This document shows positions 1-10,542 of a stretch of DNA of 64,000 nucleotides, piece by piece. The stretch is from positions 14,657,255 to 14,721,254 of the forward strand of contig NC_077232.1 of assembly GCF_027887165.1 (NCBI RefSeq), in the 5' to 3' direction. Under the pieces are notes generated by a model. That model saw only the letters and a program-made list of their open reading frames with translations, was not told the origin of the DNA and made no database searches. The DNA comes from Monodelphis domestica. Taxonomy: Eukaryota; Chordata; Mammalia; Didelphimorphia; Didelphidae. A program made the position numbers and the translations under genes. Numbering within the stretch: position 1 is the first letter of the stretch; each line of letters starts with the position of its first letter.

Positions 1-793
1 GATCCTGTACGAATCTATAGATGTGTTTGCCATCGGGTCCTTTTTTTTGTTTTTTAATTGGCAGGATGGGCGTGTTGTATTCAGATTTGCAAGGGATTAT
101 TATTCCCTGTTCTATTAATGAGTTAATAACTGGTGTAATACCCTCAATTGCCTCCTTTGAGAGGGGATACTGAGGGATAGAAGGAGGTGGGCTAGATTTA
201 GTTTTTATCTGCACAGGAACAGCAGATTTAAGTAAGCCTACATCAGAAGAAGATGTGGCCCAAAGAGACTCCGGTATATCTTTAGGTATTTCAAAAATGG
301 AAGGTTCTTTTGCCTCCTGGTTTTCCGAGAGAAGTACAGGGAGTAAATTTAAAGATTCCTCTGGTACTTCTAATGATAATGAGCCATCTGGGGAGCAGGT
401 TATTGTGGCTCTGAGTTTGCATAGAAGGTCCCTCCCCAGCAAATTTAAAGGGGAGTCAGGCATCAAAAGGAAGGAGTGTTGTACCTCTAGGGGTCCTACA
501 GACACCATTCTAGGAGGAAGTCTTTTAACTCTTTGGGTTATTCCTGATACTCCCATTACATTCTCTGAGCCAATAGAATAACATTGTAAATCAGGTGTTC
601 TCTTTAATACAGACCAGGAAGCTCCGGTGTCTAATAGACAATCATAATAGGTGTTACCCACTTTTAAGGTAACATGGGGTTCATTAGTATGGGGAGGGCA
701 GTGGATAGGGACAACGGGTAGTAGGACATCAGGGTCTGGGAAATCAAAGGTTGTATCCTCTGATTCCTGTGCCCCAGCCCCCCCCGGGCACCA
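1..793 (-). CDS. pol: ERV-A protease and start of reverse transcriptase (runs off the window)
   Basis: I translated this stretch codon by codon on the minus strand: it is open from the codon after the gag TGA to position 1, in the same frame as gag. The aspartic protease active site D-T-G-A-S sits at about 619-633, and the protease's second conserved G-R-D-L-L motif follows. The reading then enters the fingers of reverse transcriptase (I-P-x-K-K region) and is cut by the window edge before the catalytic YxDD. ERV-D has an extra stop (57,985) at a codon that is Gly here, so ERV-A is the better-preserved copy. Confidence 0.85.
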
Positions 794-796
794 TCA
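794..796 (-). other. In-frame TGA between gag and pro-pol, candidate readthrough stop
   Basis: Gag ends CAA-TGA-TGG and the protease frame continues without a shift, as in gammaretroviruses, where a suppressed stop yields Gag-Pol. The next ~20 bases are strongly G-rich (a run of eight G), which could form structure. The same TGA is at 58,242-58,244 in ERV-D. Readthrough itself is inferred. Confidence 0.6.
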
Positions 797-2131
797 TTGT
801 GTTTGGGATATTCCTTGGGCACCCCCCTGAAGGGCACCTCTCTGAGGGTCATTAGTACCTCGAGTAATTTTTGGACGAGCGCCATTTCTCATATATTGTT
901 GAGTATTATCATTAAAATTTTCTTCAATTTGAGCATTGTCATTAAATTCCCAATTCCTATTTCTATAATTCTGGTTTCTAAAGTTCTTATTTCTATATTC
1001 ATTATAGTTATTTCCATAGTCATTATTATAATTTCTAGAATTCTGATTTCTATAACCATTATCATAATTTCTATAGTTATTATTTCTAAAACTATTATTA
1101 AACTGTGTAATCCTTCCAAACATCTTAAGAAAGGTTCTACATTCCATCATTTTGTGGCCCTTCTTCTCACAGAAGTGGCAAGTAATGGATTGATAATTGA
1201 ATTTCTGGAGAGGGGCAATTGTCGTTGGTTCATTATCATGCCCACTTTCTAATTTAGTTATCCTATCTATTACACATCTCATTTTTTTCTTCATTTCCTC
1301 CATGTCATCATTATTCTCTTTCTCCTTTTCTTCGTTTCCCTTAAAAACATATATAGCTGTTTTTCGCAATTCTTCAAGGTCCATATCTGACCATCTTGGG
1401 CATTGTGTTTTAAAATAATTTTTAATTACTTTGCAAGAATTGTTTACAAAGATTCTTCTAACTTGTCTTAAACTATTCTCTTTATTTAAGTCCCAATCTA
1501 AGTATCTGTCCCCAAACTCGATAATTCTGTCCATAAATCTGGAGGGTGTTTCGTTTTCCTTTTGCTTAATTTTTTCCAGTTCCATCCACTTATCTGTACT
1601 GTCCGCACATTCCTTCATGGCCGTGAGGATGGCCTCTCTACAACGGTATAGTTGTAGATAGTCCTCAGGATTATTATAGTCCCATTCGGGATACTGAGAT
1701 GGCCAATGTGCTGCATTACGCCCCCGGGTTTTGTTGACATGAGCAATTATTTTATTTTTTTCACGTTCACTTAAAAAAGCCTGTAGTAAGCTCTCAACGT
1801 CCTTGTAAGACGGATTATACTGAAAAAATATGTCTCCCATCTTTTTTGTTACTAGAAAAGGATCTTGTTCATATGTGGGGATATTTCGTGTAAATTCATT
1901 TATTTCTTGGGGAGTAAACGGTATCCTATGTCTTAAAGTCACCACATCCCCATTTCGTCCTATTTCAGGTACTTCTCTTAGAGGAAACAGGCCTCTAGTT
2001 GAATTTTGCACCTGTGGGTCAGTTTGACAAGGACAGGTTTCTCTAGGAGGACAAGATCTCCCTTGCATTGGAATTTGGTTTTCTGTAGGAGAAGGAACAT
2101 GAGAAGCTGGGATTGCAGGGGAAGGGTTTTG
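794..2131 (-). CDS. gag: ERV-A gag (5' end missing): capsid and zinc-knuckle nucleocapsid
   Basis: The open frame has its first Met at 2,068 (424 codons), but comparison with ERV-D shows the reading continues upstream of it to the break near 2,131, so this Met is internal. The first ~260 residues match gammaretroviral capsid in layout, including the basic and acidic helix-rich middle. A Lys/Glu-rich stretch follows at about 245-275. A single CCHC zinc knuckle with spacing C-x2-C-x4-H-x4-C lies near residues 297-310. The tail, about 325-395, is extremely rich in Asn, Arg and Tyr, built on a degenerate Y-R-N repeat. The frame ends at TGA 794-796. Gag would form the virus-like particle core and bind genomic RNA. 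Confidence in family is high; whether it is expressed is unknown. Confidence 0.9.
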   Translation of the reverse strand, partial: QNPSPAIPASHVPSPTENQIPMQGRSCPPRETCPCQTDPQVQNSTRGLFPLREVPEIGRNGDVVTLRHRIPFTPQEINEFTRNIPTYEQDPFLVTKKMGDIFFQYNPSYKDVESLLQAFLSEREKNKIIAHVNKTRGRNAAHWPSQYPEWDYNNPEDYLQLYRCREAILTAMKECADSTDKWMELEKIKQKENETPSRFMDRIIEFGDRYLDWDLNKENSLRQVRRIFVNNSCKVIKNYFKTQCPRWSDMDLEELRKTAIYVFKGNEEKEKENNDDMEEMKKKMRCVIDRITKLESGHDNEPTTIAPLQKFNYQSITCHFCEKKGHKMMECRTFLKMFGRITQFNNSFRNNNYRNYDNGYRNQNSRNYNNDYGNNYNEYRNKNFRNQNYRNRNWEFNDNAQIEENFNDNTQQYMRNGARPKITRGTNDPQRGALQGGAQGISQTQ

Positions 2132-2159
2132 GGGACAGATACTTAGTCTAAGGAATTTT

Positions 2160-2400
2160 GAGGTTTACAGATCTCATTTTGTTTTTAAACTGGCTGTAAC
2201 TCCTACTTCGGCCTCCCTCTTCCTCTATTCGGACATAGCAAGATTTAGTGAGTAAGATGTGAATGGGCTAATGAGCCCTAGGCACATGTTTGATTATTTC
2301 CTATCTCTGATTTCTAATAATCTTTAATAAACCTCTTAAAATATAATACTTTTATTGCTAGAAACTAAATTTAACTTTTACATTATAAAACATTAATAAT
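2160..2400 (+). mobile_element. LTR fragment related to the NA-family LTR
   Basis: The stretch holds CTTTAATAAACC followed by an A/T-rich end and GAAACTAA, in the same order as the end of the solo LTR at 21,551-21,877. The sequence before it, with the motif ending in GATTTCTAAT, also resembles that LTR. It abuts the truncated end of ERV-A in the opposite orientation. Boundaries are uncertain. Confidence 0.35.
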
Positions 2401-2639
2401 CTATCAAAACAGAATGCTAAACATGTTGGGTCATTCCAGAATTAATGTCAGACCATGTTTCCATTTTAGTGTTACCTGAAAAAGAGCTGTAGAAAATACA
2501 ATTGTAGATGTCCATGTTATGATGATGGAGAAGAAATATGAACTCTCCTTATCTCTCCTAAATTACCATACAAAAACTTTGATGAGTCACCTTTAAATTA
2601 ATGGCTAAGCAGTATAAAGCCCCCTCAAAAAAAGGCAGC

Positions 2640-3345
2640 ATGGACCAATATTCTATACAAGACCACTTTGAAAGTGATCAGGAAAGATCTGTCACCCTTG
2701 TATTGCAGTTGAACACAGCCTAGTACAACAAAGCAGAATTCACACAGTCAAGTCACAACAGGTCTGGGGAAAGCTAAATTAGTGGCAAGAGTTCCTGGAG
2801 CTTTCTGGCCCCAAATGGTAAGTTGATCACCCAATGTATCCAACAGGAATTATGAGAGTCCTTTTTTCTGGCTCTCAGTACCGGACTCTATTGCTTTACT
2901 CCAAACAGATCCAGGCTATATTCCCACTGGGAAGCTGAGTACTACCACACCAGTGCTTGTAGTGAGAGGAGTATATAGATCTGAGGTCATCGTAACAGGG
3001 TGGAAAATTGTGCTTGTAGGCTCTCACAGCCCTGAAAAAGTTTAGAAAGATTTGAAACAATCCTGTCCTTAGATCATACCCACCTGGAAGAGCTGAAAAC
3101 TTATGAATCTCCAGACCTAGCTCTGAAAGCACTTGCTCAAATAAACTCAAGCTTTTCAACTCAGGAACAGAGATTAACTTTAACATTTTTTAAATTAAAG
3201 ATAAAACCATGAGAAAGGCTATAAAATGGATAAAAACAAAAATGAAATACAATACAGTGTTTTATTTTGGTGACAGTAGAGACCAGATCGCAAACCCAGA
3301 AGAAGAAAAGAAAATCAATATTGCTATATCCAAAGCCTCAAAGAA
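2640..3345 (+). mobile_element. Probable L1 5' region and start of ORF1
   Basis: The segment ends in a reading that looks like the beginning of a marsupial L1 ORF1: a short Asp-Ser-Arg-Asp-Gln stretch, then an acidic/lysine-rich block, then a Lys-Ala-Ser-Lys-Lys block around 3,270-3,350. The preceding ~600 bp are moderately GC-rich and non-coding, as expected for an L1 5' UTR. The assignment rests on recognition of style, not on an alignment, and the 96-codon minus-strand frame inside it is treated as chance. Confidence 0.35.
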
Positions 3346-3469
3346 AAATTAAATTTTTCTTAAGTCCAAAAGGAATTCTAGGAAGCACTCAATTCCCTTA
3401 CTTTGTGCACAGTGATTGGAGAACTTGGGATACAAATTAGGGTAGTTAGCAGCGGGGCTGTCAGTTGCT

Positions 3470-4322
3470 GTGTTTTCCTTCTCACTTGCTAAGGCTGTGA
3501 GTTTTCTAGGAGACTAGAACCTTTCCTGGGCCTGGTATCCACTCTCAGGGCTTTATTCAATTACTGAGTTCAAGGTACCATGATTGTTGGGGAGGCTGTA
3601 ATGTCATTAAACATAGAATATTCTCTTTAAATTATAAAGTGCAAAAGGGTGGTATTTGGGGTTGGGATTGGAAGGATGCAATTGGGTCGGTGTCAGTAGG
3701 TTGACTGTGGTTGAAGGCTAATAGACACTCTGACCAGGGCAGAGCCTGCTCTGAGATCACACACAGACCACTCAATAAAATTGGACAGTAGCTTAATGAA
3801 ACAGGGAAGGGTTAAAAGGGATTGGGATAACTCTAATGCCAAACCCCTCTAACTAGAAGTCCCAGGATCTAATGTCTCCTCATGGAGATTCTTCTCAGAG
3901 GTTTATGTCTACACTAATCCCTCTCCTCTCTGCCTAGATCAATCCCAGCCCTAGTTCTTGATAAACTACAACTAAATCCCCTCTTAGATGATATTAAGGA
4001 ACTGGTCTGTGTAAGCCTGGTAGGGCCCTAGGAAGGTCCTGGATCAAAAAAGGACCCAGACCTGGTCTCACAATCACTGCAGCTTGTTGGTCAGATTCCC
4101 AGGTTCTTCTGGGATGAAATTAAGCACACAAGACCACCAGCAGGACAGGAATAAGGATAGGATGAGCCCCTGAGGAAAAGCAACTGCTTCCTCCAGAGAG
4201 ACAGCAGCCCCCTCAGACTAACCCTTCCTTCAAAATTCCAGAATCTCTTCTTGCTGGTCTCATGCCACTCTCCTTTGCAAACTGATACACATTCCTTCTT
4301 GACTTACCTTTTCCTTATAACA
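3470..4322 (-). mobile_element. Candidate LTR (minus strand)
   Basis: On the minus strand a G-rich tract (GTGGGGAAC) is followed at 4,322 by TGTTATAAGG, the arrangement of a PPT and LTR start. An AATAAA signal lies near 3,556. No second LTR or target duplication was found, and the inner end is a guess. Confidence 0.3.
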
Positions 4323-5499
4323 GTTCCCCACTTTGCACAAAGCCAAAATAGTGTTGAAAACAATGTTTTGGCATTTGTGCACCAATAAACTAAAATTACA
4401 CCCAGACTAAAATTCTTACCCAAAATAATAAACAGCCCACACTGACTTGTCTCATCCTATCTAACACTACCTTACTCTAGGGATTCAAACAGTGAAAAGG
4501 AAAAAAGAATAATTTTATAATGTGCTGTCCCAAAGCTCAAAATGTAATATAAGCCTATGCAAAAGCAAAACAAGCAAAGAAAATATTGAAATAGAAATAG
4601 AAACACAAAACTTCATGTAAAACAATGAAGTCCGAAAGTACTATCTTTATAAACTTGAGAGAGACAACCCAAGTTTGGGGCTTAGGAACTGAGGCAAAGG
4701 TGCAAACTTTGTACGTAATATTCCAGGTCTAAGGACAAAGGTTGGAATGTCATCATCTCCCCAATCCCAGTAGACAATACATATAATATTTGCGTACATG
4801 TTATACACATACATATATTTGTATATGCATATAAATACATTATAATACAATTTTTGAACCCTAAGATACACACTATTTACTTTATATATCTTTTTCATAT
4901 TTATTTGATACATAATACATACTATATACTATATATAATGTATTGTGTAAAATGAAATGTTGTTTCAAAATAATTTTCTACCCTACCTTAACCTATCATC
5001 CCTAAACTCTAATCTAACTACATCGCTATCTACTACCTAACATCATCAAAATAGAACGTTGACCTACGACATCCTATCTTAATGTGATCTAGTAAAAAAC
5101 CACCTACCTACCTATGCTACTACTCTTCCAACCTATCTAAAATCTAAACAGAATCCATTTATCTACATGACATTTATATATAAATAAATCCTATAACAAG
5201 TAGTTTTTCATGTATTCACTACTTGAATCCATGTATACTAACCATGTTTATGTTTATGTTTATATCTATAGGTTTAGGTTGTGTTGTGTTATGTTTCTGT
5301 TGTATGTAACATACCTACCACAACTTCAGATCCTCCATCTTCTCATCCTTTCTGATGAAATCTCTTCTTCTCCAAAGTCTATCTTAGTAATATGTACTGC
5401 TGAATGCATTGCAATATGGATATGTAATATTACATTCCAAATTCTTACAAGCAATTGTCCATTAATCACCTGATCCTCTTCATTGAAAAATCTTCTTTA
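4323..5499. other. AT-rich stretch with no gene recognised
   Basis: The stretch contains long A/T-rich runs (4,785-4,930 is almost pure A/T). It could be the eroded internal part of whatever the LTR candidate to its left belonged to. The short open frames in it have no recognisable features. Confidence 0.5.
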
Positions 5500-5750
5500 T
5501 GTGTGTTTTAAAATTAATAATCAATCATTAAATATTATATTTTATAAAGTTTTATTAATAATAATTAAAACAAAAGAACTTCCTGACTTCAGCCCAGTTG
5601 TAGGTCACAGGTTCAAGAGAGATACGAGGGAGGAATTACAGCCACTTAAATACAGTCACGCAAAATGTGGAAATGCAGGAAAAGGGAATTTTGGGAAATA
5701 TTTTGGGACTCCTGGGGGATGAAGCCAAAGGCTGAAAGTTGCCATTTACA
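5500..5750 (-). mobile_element. 3' LTR of NA1
   Basis: On the minus strand it starts TGTAAATGGC at 5,750 and carries an AATAAA signal near 5,546, in the same relative place as the LTRs of NA3. The matching 5' LTR of NA1 was not found. A purine tract (GGGGTTTATG, minus strand) and a hairpin abut its start. Confidence 0.6.
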
Positions 5751-7960
5751 CATAAACCCCTTGTGATCCTATTGGGAAACTGGTTTCCCAAAAAGGATCA
5801 TGGAAACCTAATCAACTTAAAAATTGCAATAATTGTTGGATAAAACGAAAAGAGAACAAAAACAATGATTACTAGGTAGACAAAAAGCCAATTTGGTAGA
5901 AGTACCATTTGGTATAAGAGGATACATTCAAAACAGAGGTATTTCAAACCCTTCATAGTTCAATTAACATCCAAAATTTCACTCTGGATCTTCGGGTGAA
6001 GCATGTGGTCTCTGTAGGCATCTATCTTCATGGTGCATTCTGGATTCTGGGAGGTAGCAAGTTTCTTATCCTAAACTTGCTTAAATTTAAATCAAAGTTC
6101 ACAACAATAACTTGCCCCCCCCAGGTGAAGAATAATAAACATAGGGATCACTCAGGGATGCATGGCTGAGTTATGAGGTATATGAATCAATTTGCAAAAG
6201 AAAATTAAAAACATGAAAAATCCAAATAAAATAGAAAAATAACTTGTGGATGAAATACAAAATGTAAAAATCTTCTGTCTAAAAAAATCTAAGTAAAGGA
6301 AAAACAAATCTATAACAGGTCCTTGAATCAGGGTCTGATTAAAATGATATGAGCAATTAAGCATTTACCCAGTCAGTAGCCAGGATTACAGGAAGTTTGC
6401 CACACCATGAAAGACGTAAAAGGGACTAGATTATAGGAACCAGGTATGAGTCAAATTTGAGATACTTGGTAGAATGTGGGGCAAGGAAGACCTGCTTGTG
6501 ACATATGTTAAAGAGCCTCAATCTCAAAACCCAAACAAGTTCAAGTCCTCTTGTCTTGACTCAAAATTGCTTCAATCCCACTGGTATCTGATCTCTTTGT
6601 CCTTGGGCTCTTGGGCACTATGTAGGTGCTCTGTGTTTCTTTACCACTGTACAGAGGCTCTTTTGTATATTCCCTTCATCTGGAATCAGATAGAATCATG
6701 AAGCAAAGTACCATAATTCTTTTAAACAATCAATGGCATGATTTTTATAATCTAAAGTTTTTTGGACATGCATTAATATCAGAACAAATGTATTTACAAC
6801 TTATATTACTGAAAAATAAAAATAATTAAAGAAAAATCATCCCAATACTTTTTCCATGTGCTTCAAATACAAAAAGGAAAGAAAAATAAAACTCAGATAC
6901 TATATTTCACATGCAAGGAAAAATCATAAAAATAAGTTTTAAAAATCAAAAATCTATAGGTTAAAATCAGTGACACTGTCAGTAATGTGTGAGTACAAAT
7001 GGTTTTCAGAATAAAAAAGTAACACATAAAATAATGCACATTCAAAGAAGTACCAAAGTCCCCAAAATTCACAATTGCCCAGTTATTTAAAATAGCAAAC
7101 AAACCCACTATAATATTTCACATAAGTTGCTGTATGACATTAAAAATCCCTATGAACGGATGGGTATCAGTCACAATTTTTACAGATGTAGCAAATCTTT
7201 CAACCTTAACAAACATTTTTAAACAAAGTAAAATTAATTTGCATCTAGAACAACATCAATAAATCTAGATTGTTCTGCTGGAAGTAAATTAAAATGAAGA
7301 GTTTGACAGGAGGTCTTTTTTTTTCCTGATTCATAGAAAAACTTTGGTAGGGCCATTTCTTTGTTTCTCAACTTTTAATACAAAATTCTTATATATATAT
7401 AAATAATCATCCACCATTCAGAAACTACTAGTTACTAAAATTATTTCTGAAGACCTCTTAAAATGACCATTTAAATTCTTAGCTCATTAAGTCCTCCAAA
7501 GTTGGCACACAATTTAACCAGTTGTGTTGAAATCCATCCATCATCATCTATGTGAAAATTCCCAAAGGCAACATGTGATCTTCAATAGATCTAGTGACAA
7601 GAATTTTAGGCAAGATATTCATGGACTTATACAGTGATATTTTATTCTTCAGCAGATGTAAAAGTACAAATTAAAGATCAATATAGGCAAAACATAGTAG
7701 CTTAAAATGATTCAGTGTTACAGAAAGTTATTGACTAGATTAATATAGGTCAACTTAAAAAAATTTAAACCTTAAAGCAATCAGTAAACACAATAATATA
7801 AACAAATGAGAAGGTGCAGGCAGTGCAGTCAAAATCGTTTTTTACCAATCCCAATAGATTTATTCTATATTATAGGAGGAGAATAAACTCAAAATAGTTA
7901 GCAATAAGCTTCCAGATTTCTTTTAAAGTTTCCTTCCCCTCCCCCCACATTTATGATCCA
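5751..7960 (-). mobile_element. NA1: internal region of a non-coding LTR element
   Basis: The block is collinear with NA2, NA3 and NA4. Shared landmarks in order on the + strand are: a hairpin near the PPT, an internal C8 run at 6,115-6,122, a 'GATCACTCAGGGATGCATGG' block, a 'GTAGCCAGGATTACAGGAAG' block, and A/T-rich sequence with GCAAATCTTTCAACCTT. About the first 1.4 kb also matches the non-coding 3' part of ERV-D. There is no gag or pol. It lacks the SINE found in NA2 and NA4. The right end is eroded. Confidence 0.7.
5765..5799 (-). other. Stem-loop beside the PPT of NA1
   Basis: GATCCT and AGGATC close an inner GGGAAAC/GTTTCCC stem. The structure ends 14 nt from the 3' LTR. See the finding on the PPT-proximal hairpin. 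Confidence 0.75.
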
Positions 7961-8229
7961 TTTAGATTTCATTCATCAGAGGTCTGAATTTTTTCATAGA
8001 AGCACAGGGCAGAATCTCATCTCTGCCTATTGAGAGCAGTTAGGATTTTTAGAACTTTGTCAAAGTATTTCAGATTGTTTTGTAGCATGAGCAGCCGAGC
8101 TTGTGGCATATTCTTGAGGAGAAGGAAATAAAGTGGGAAATCTCCAATGAAAATAAAAACTCCCAGGAAAAGAATTCAGTAGATCCAAACTGTACTTTAC
8201 AGCTCTACCAACTCAAACTGTTGAGTTGT

Positions 8230-8310
8230 TGAGGGGGGGAGGAAAAGAAAATTATCTTTGTCTCTAATGAATAATGTTGGAAATGTTCTGATAAAATATT
8301 ATTTTTAAAA
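8230..8310 (+). mobile_element. L1 3' tail
   Basis: A G-run, then GGAAAAGAAAATTATCTTTG and an ATAATGTTGG block, ends in an A-run. The same string ends the L1 insert at 31,190-31,660. Confidence 0.65.
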
Positions 8311-8399
8311 AAAAGTGGGTGTTTGTTGCCATTCCCCATTCTCCATGGAACTTCCTACATGCCTTGGAGAATAAACGTGGTTTGGGACAGAGTCCCACA

Positions 8400-9230
8400 A
8401 AAAAAAAATAGATTTGATTAGAAGAGAGAAGGAAGATAATTATATCCTGATGAAAGGCAGAACAGACAATGAAGAAATATATGCACTAAATATTAGAACA
8501 TTTAAATTTTTAAAGTAGAAACTATTGGAATTTAAGGAGGAAATAGAGAGTAAAATTATAATAGCAAGAGACCTCATTCTTCCTTTGTCTGATCAAGATA
8601 AATGAAACAAAAAATATAAGAAAGCAGAGAGGTGAACGAATTTTTATAAAATTTCATAAAAATTAGTTAATAGATATGTAAAAAAGTGAATTTACTTATT
8701 AAGTACTATATCTATCAAACTATCAAAAAACTTTTTAAATAGAATTAGAAACAATTTTACATATGTAATCTGGAAGAAGAAGAGATCAAGCATATCCAGA
8801 GAAGAAATTAAAAAAATGGGAAGGATAGAAGCCTAGCAGTATCAGATCTCAAACTGTACTATAAAGCAGTGAAACAATATGGTAGTGGCTAAGAGATAGA
8901 AGATAGGATCAAAGGAATAGACTCAGAGTGAATGATAGCAGCAAGATAGTGTTCAATAAACCCAAGAACCTAGTATCTGACAAAAACTGCTGGGAGAATT
9001 GGAAAACAGTATGGGAGAATTTACGTTTATATCCATATCTCATACCCTATACAAGATAAATTCAAAATGGGTAAATGACAAATAGAAAGAGGGAAATTAT
9101 AAACAAATTACATAAACATTGATGAGTATACCTGTCAGATCTATGAGAAAGGAAGAGACCAAGCAAGAGATAGAAAACATTACAAAATTTAAAATGAATA
9201 ATTGTGAAAAAAACTTGTCATAATTAATTA
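8400..9230 (+). mobile_element. L1 ORF2 fragment, heavily decayed
   Basis: The segment 8,750-9,080 parallels 11,090-11,420 of the L1 to its right: 'GAAGAAGAGATCAAG', then a 'CAGATCTCAAACTGTACTAT' block, then the WxxxxF-rich C-terminal region of ORF2. Many stops and frameshifts are present. Confidence 0.6.
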
Positions 9231-9239
9231 GAGTAACAA

Positions 9240-9850
9240 ATTGAAAAATGATATGTTTCAATCTGCATTCAAACATTTTCAAACACATTCTAGGGCAGTC
9301 AAAAGGCTTTGATATCATGAGTTCCTTCAGGTTGTCCTGGATCCTTGCATGGCTGATAATAGTCAATTCATTCACAGCTGATCATTCAACATTTTTGCTG
9401 TTACTGTCTGAATTATTTCTCTAGTTCTGCTCAGTTCATTGTATATCATTTCCAATTAGTCTTTCCAGTATTTTTTGTTTCAGAAAATTGCACAATAGTA
9501 TTCTATAATAATCATATAGTAAAAATGTTTCAGTTATTCCAAAGCTGTTGAACAATATTTGTTATTTTCCAACACAAAAAGAGCTACAGTAAATATTTAT
9601 GTATATGCATGTCCTTTTGCTCTATGGAAATGTTTTATAATACAGATCTAATAGTAGTATAACTGTGTCAAATGCATGGGCAGTTTTATGACCCTTGATC
9701 ATAATTGCAAATTGTTCTCTAGAATGATTTTACCAGTTCTCATCTCTAGAGTATATTAGTGTCCCTACTTTTCCTTATCCCCTTGAACATTTATCATTTT
9801 CTTTCTTTTTTATATTAACCAGTCTGATAAATATGACAAAACAAGGTACT
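9240..9850 (-). mobile_element. L1 ORF2 3' end, inverted and old
   Basis: Read in reverse, it has the order found in 11,650-12,250: the block describing the last part of ORF2 with 'CCACTGTTTGGA'-like spacing, a TTGCAATTATGATC stretch and 'GACAAATG'-type elements. The match is by pattern and is interrupted by small indels. Confidence 0.45.
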
Positions 9851-10542
9851 TTGTGGGTTTTTCCTTTAATGAGTGAGACTTATATATCTCCACTCTACCT
9901 CTATTACTTCTTCATGAGGATAAGGAGAGTTATTCTTCAGATATGTGTGTATATTCAGTATGTTAGGACTAAGTGCCTGACCTGCCTTTTGTCAAACACA
10001 TTAGGGAAGTTATTCTAATTTATAGATACAGAAAAACTTCTTCCTTTAACAATATTCTGTAACAAAATACAAAATGTCTTAGCCCAGATTGGAGCCTTGG
10101 GTTCTAGTAGTAAAATATTTTTTCTATCTACTTTTTCTATCTCTATGCTGAACTCGGTTGGCATGTTTTACTCCCTGACTTTTACTCTTGATTTATTGAT
10201 TAGGACAAGGTTTGTTTCCTTTTCCAAATTGTTAAGGGAAGGACTCTTAGGAGTCTGTAGGCTGATTTGATGCTAATGATTTAATTTCCTCCTTTATTTT
10301 TAAAAAATCAAATTAACCAAAAGTCTATTCCATTTACTCTCCTTTCTCTCCAAAATTATTTTCTATGGCTAGGGATTTTTTAAATATTTCTTCATTTTCC
10401 TAGCCTTTTTTCTTGACTTTTATTTTCTGTTAAAGGTAGGTAGAGAGGGCACTTTCTTAAACATCAATTTTTTCTTGGTGCTACCTTCACTTTTAGCTAT
10501 GGGTTTCTGAATGTTTCAGTTCTTCTAGAGTGGTATGATAGC
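9851..10542. other. No gene recognised
   Basis: AT-rich, T-run-rich sequence without an open frame worth reporting. Some of it may be old antisense L1. Confidence 0.4.

Larger units (their letters stand above)
1..2131 (-). mobile_element. ERV-A: partial gammaretrovirus-like provirus (gag, pro, start of pol)
   Basis: Reading on the minus strand, the segment carries gag, protease and the first part of reverse transcriptase, and it runs off the left window edge. It is near-identical to positions 57,444-59,580 of ERV-D. Similarity stops abruptly near 2,131, inside the 5' part of gag, where an unrelated LTR-like stretch begins, so its 5' LTR, leader and gag start are absent here. It is the least damaged copy in the window: I see no frameshift or stop other than the TGA at the end of gag. 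Confidence 0.9.

Noticed and set aside
2896..3186. 96-codon minus-strand frame
   Set aside because: It lies antisense in the probable L1 5' region and has no domain features.
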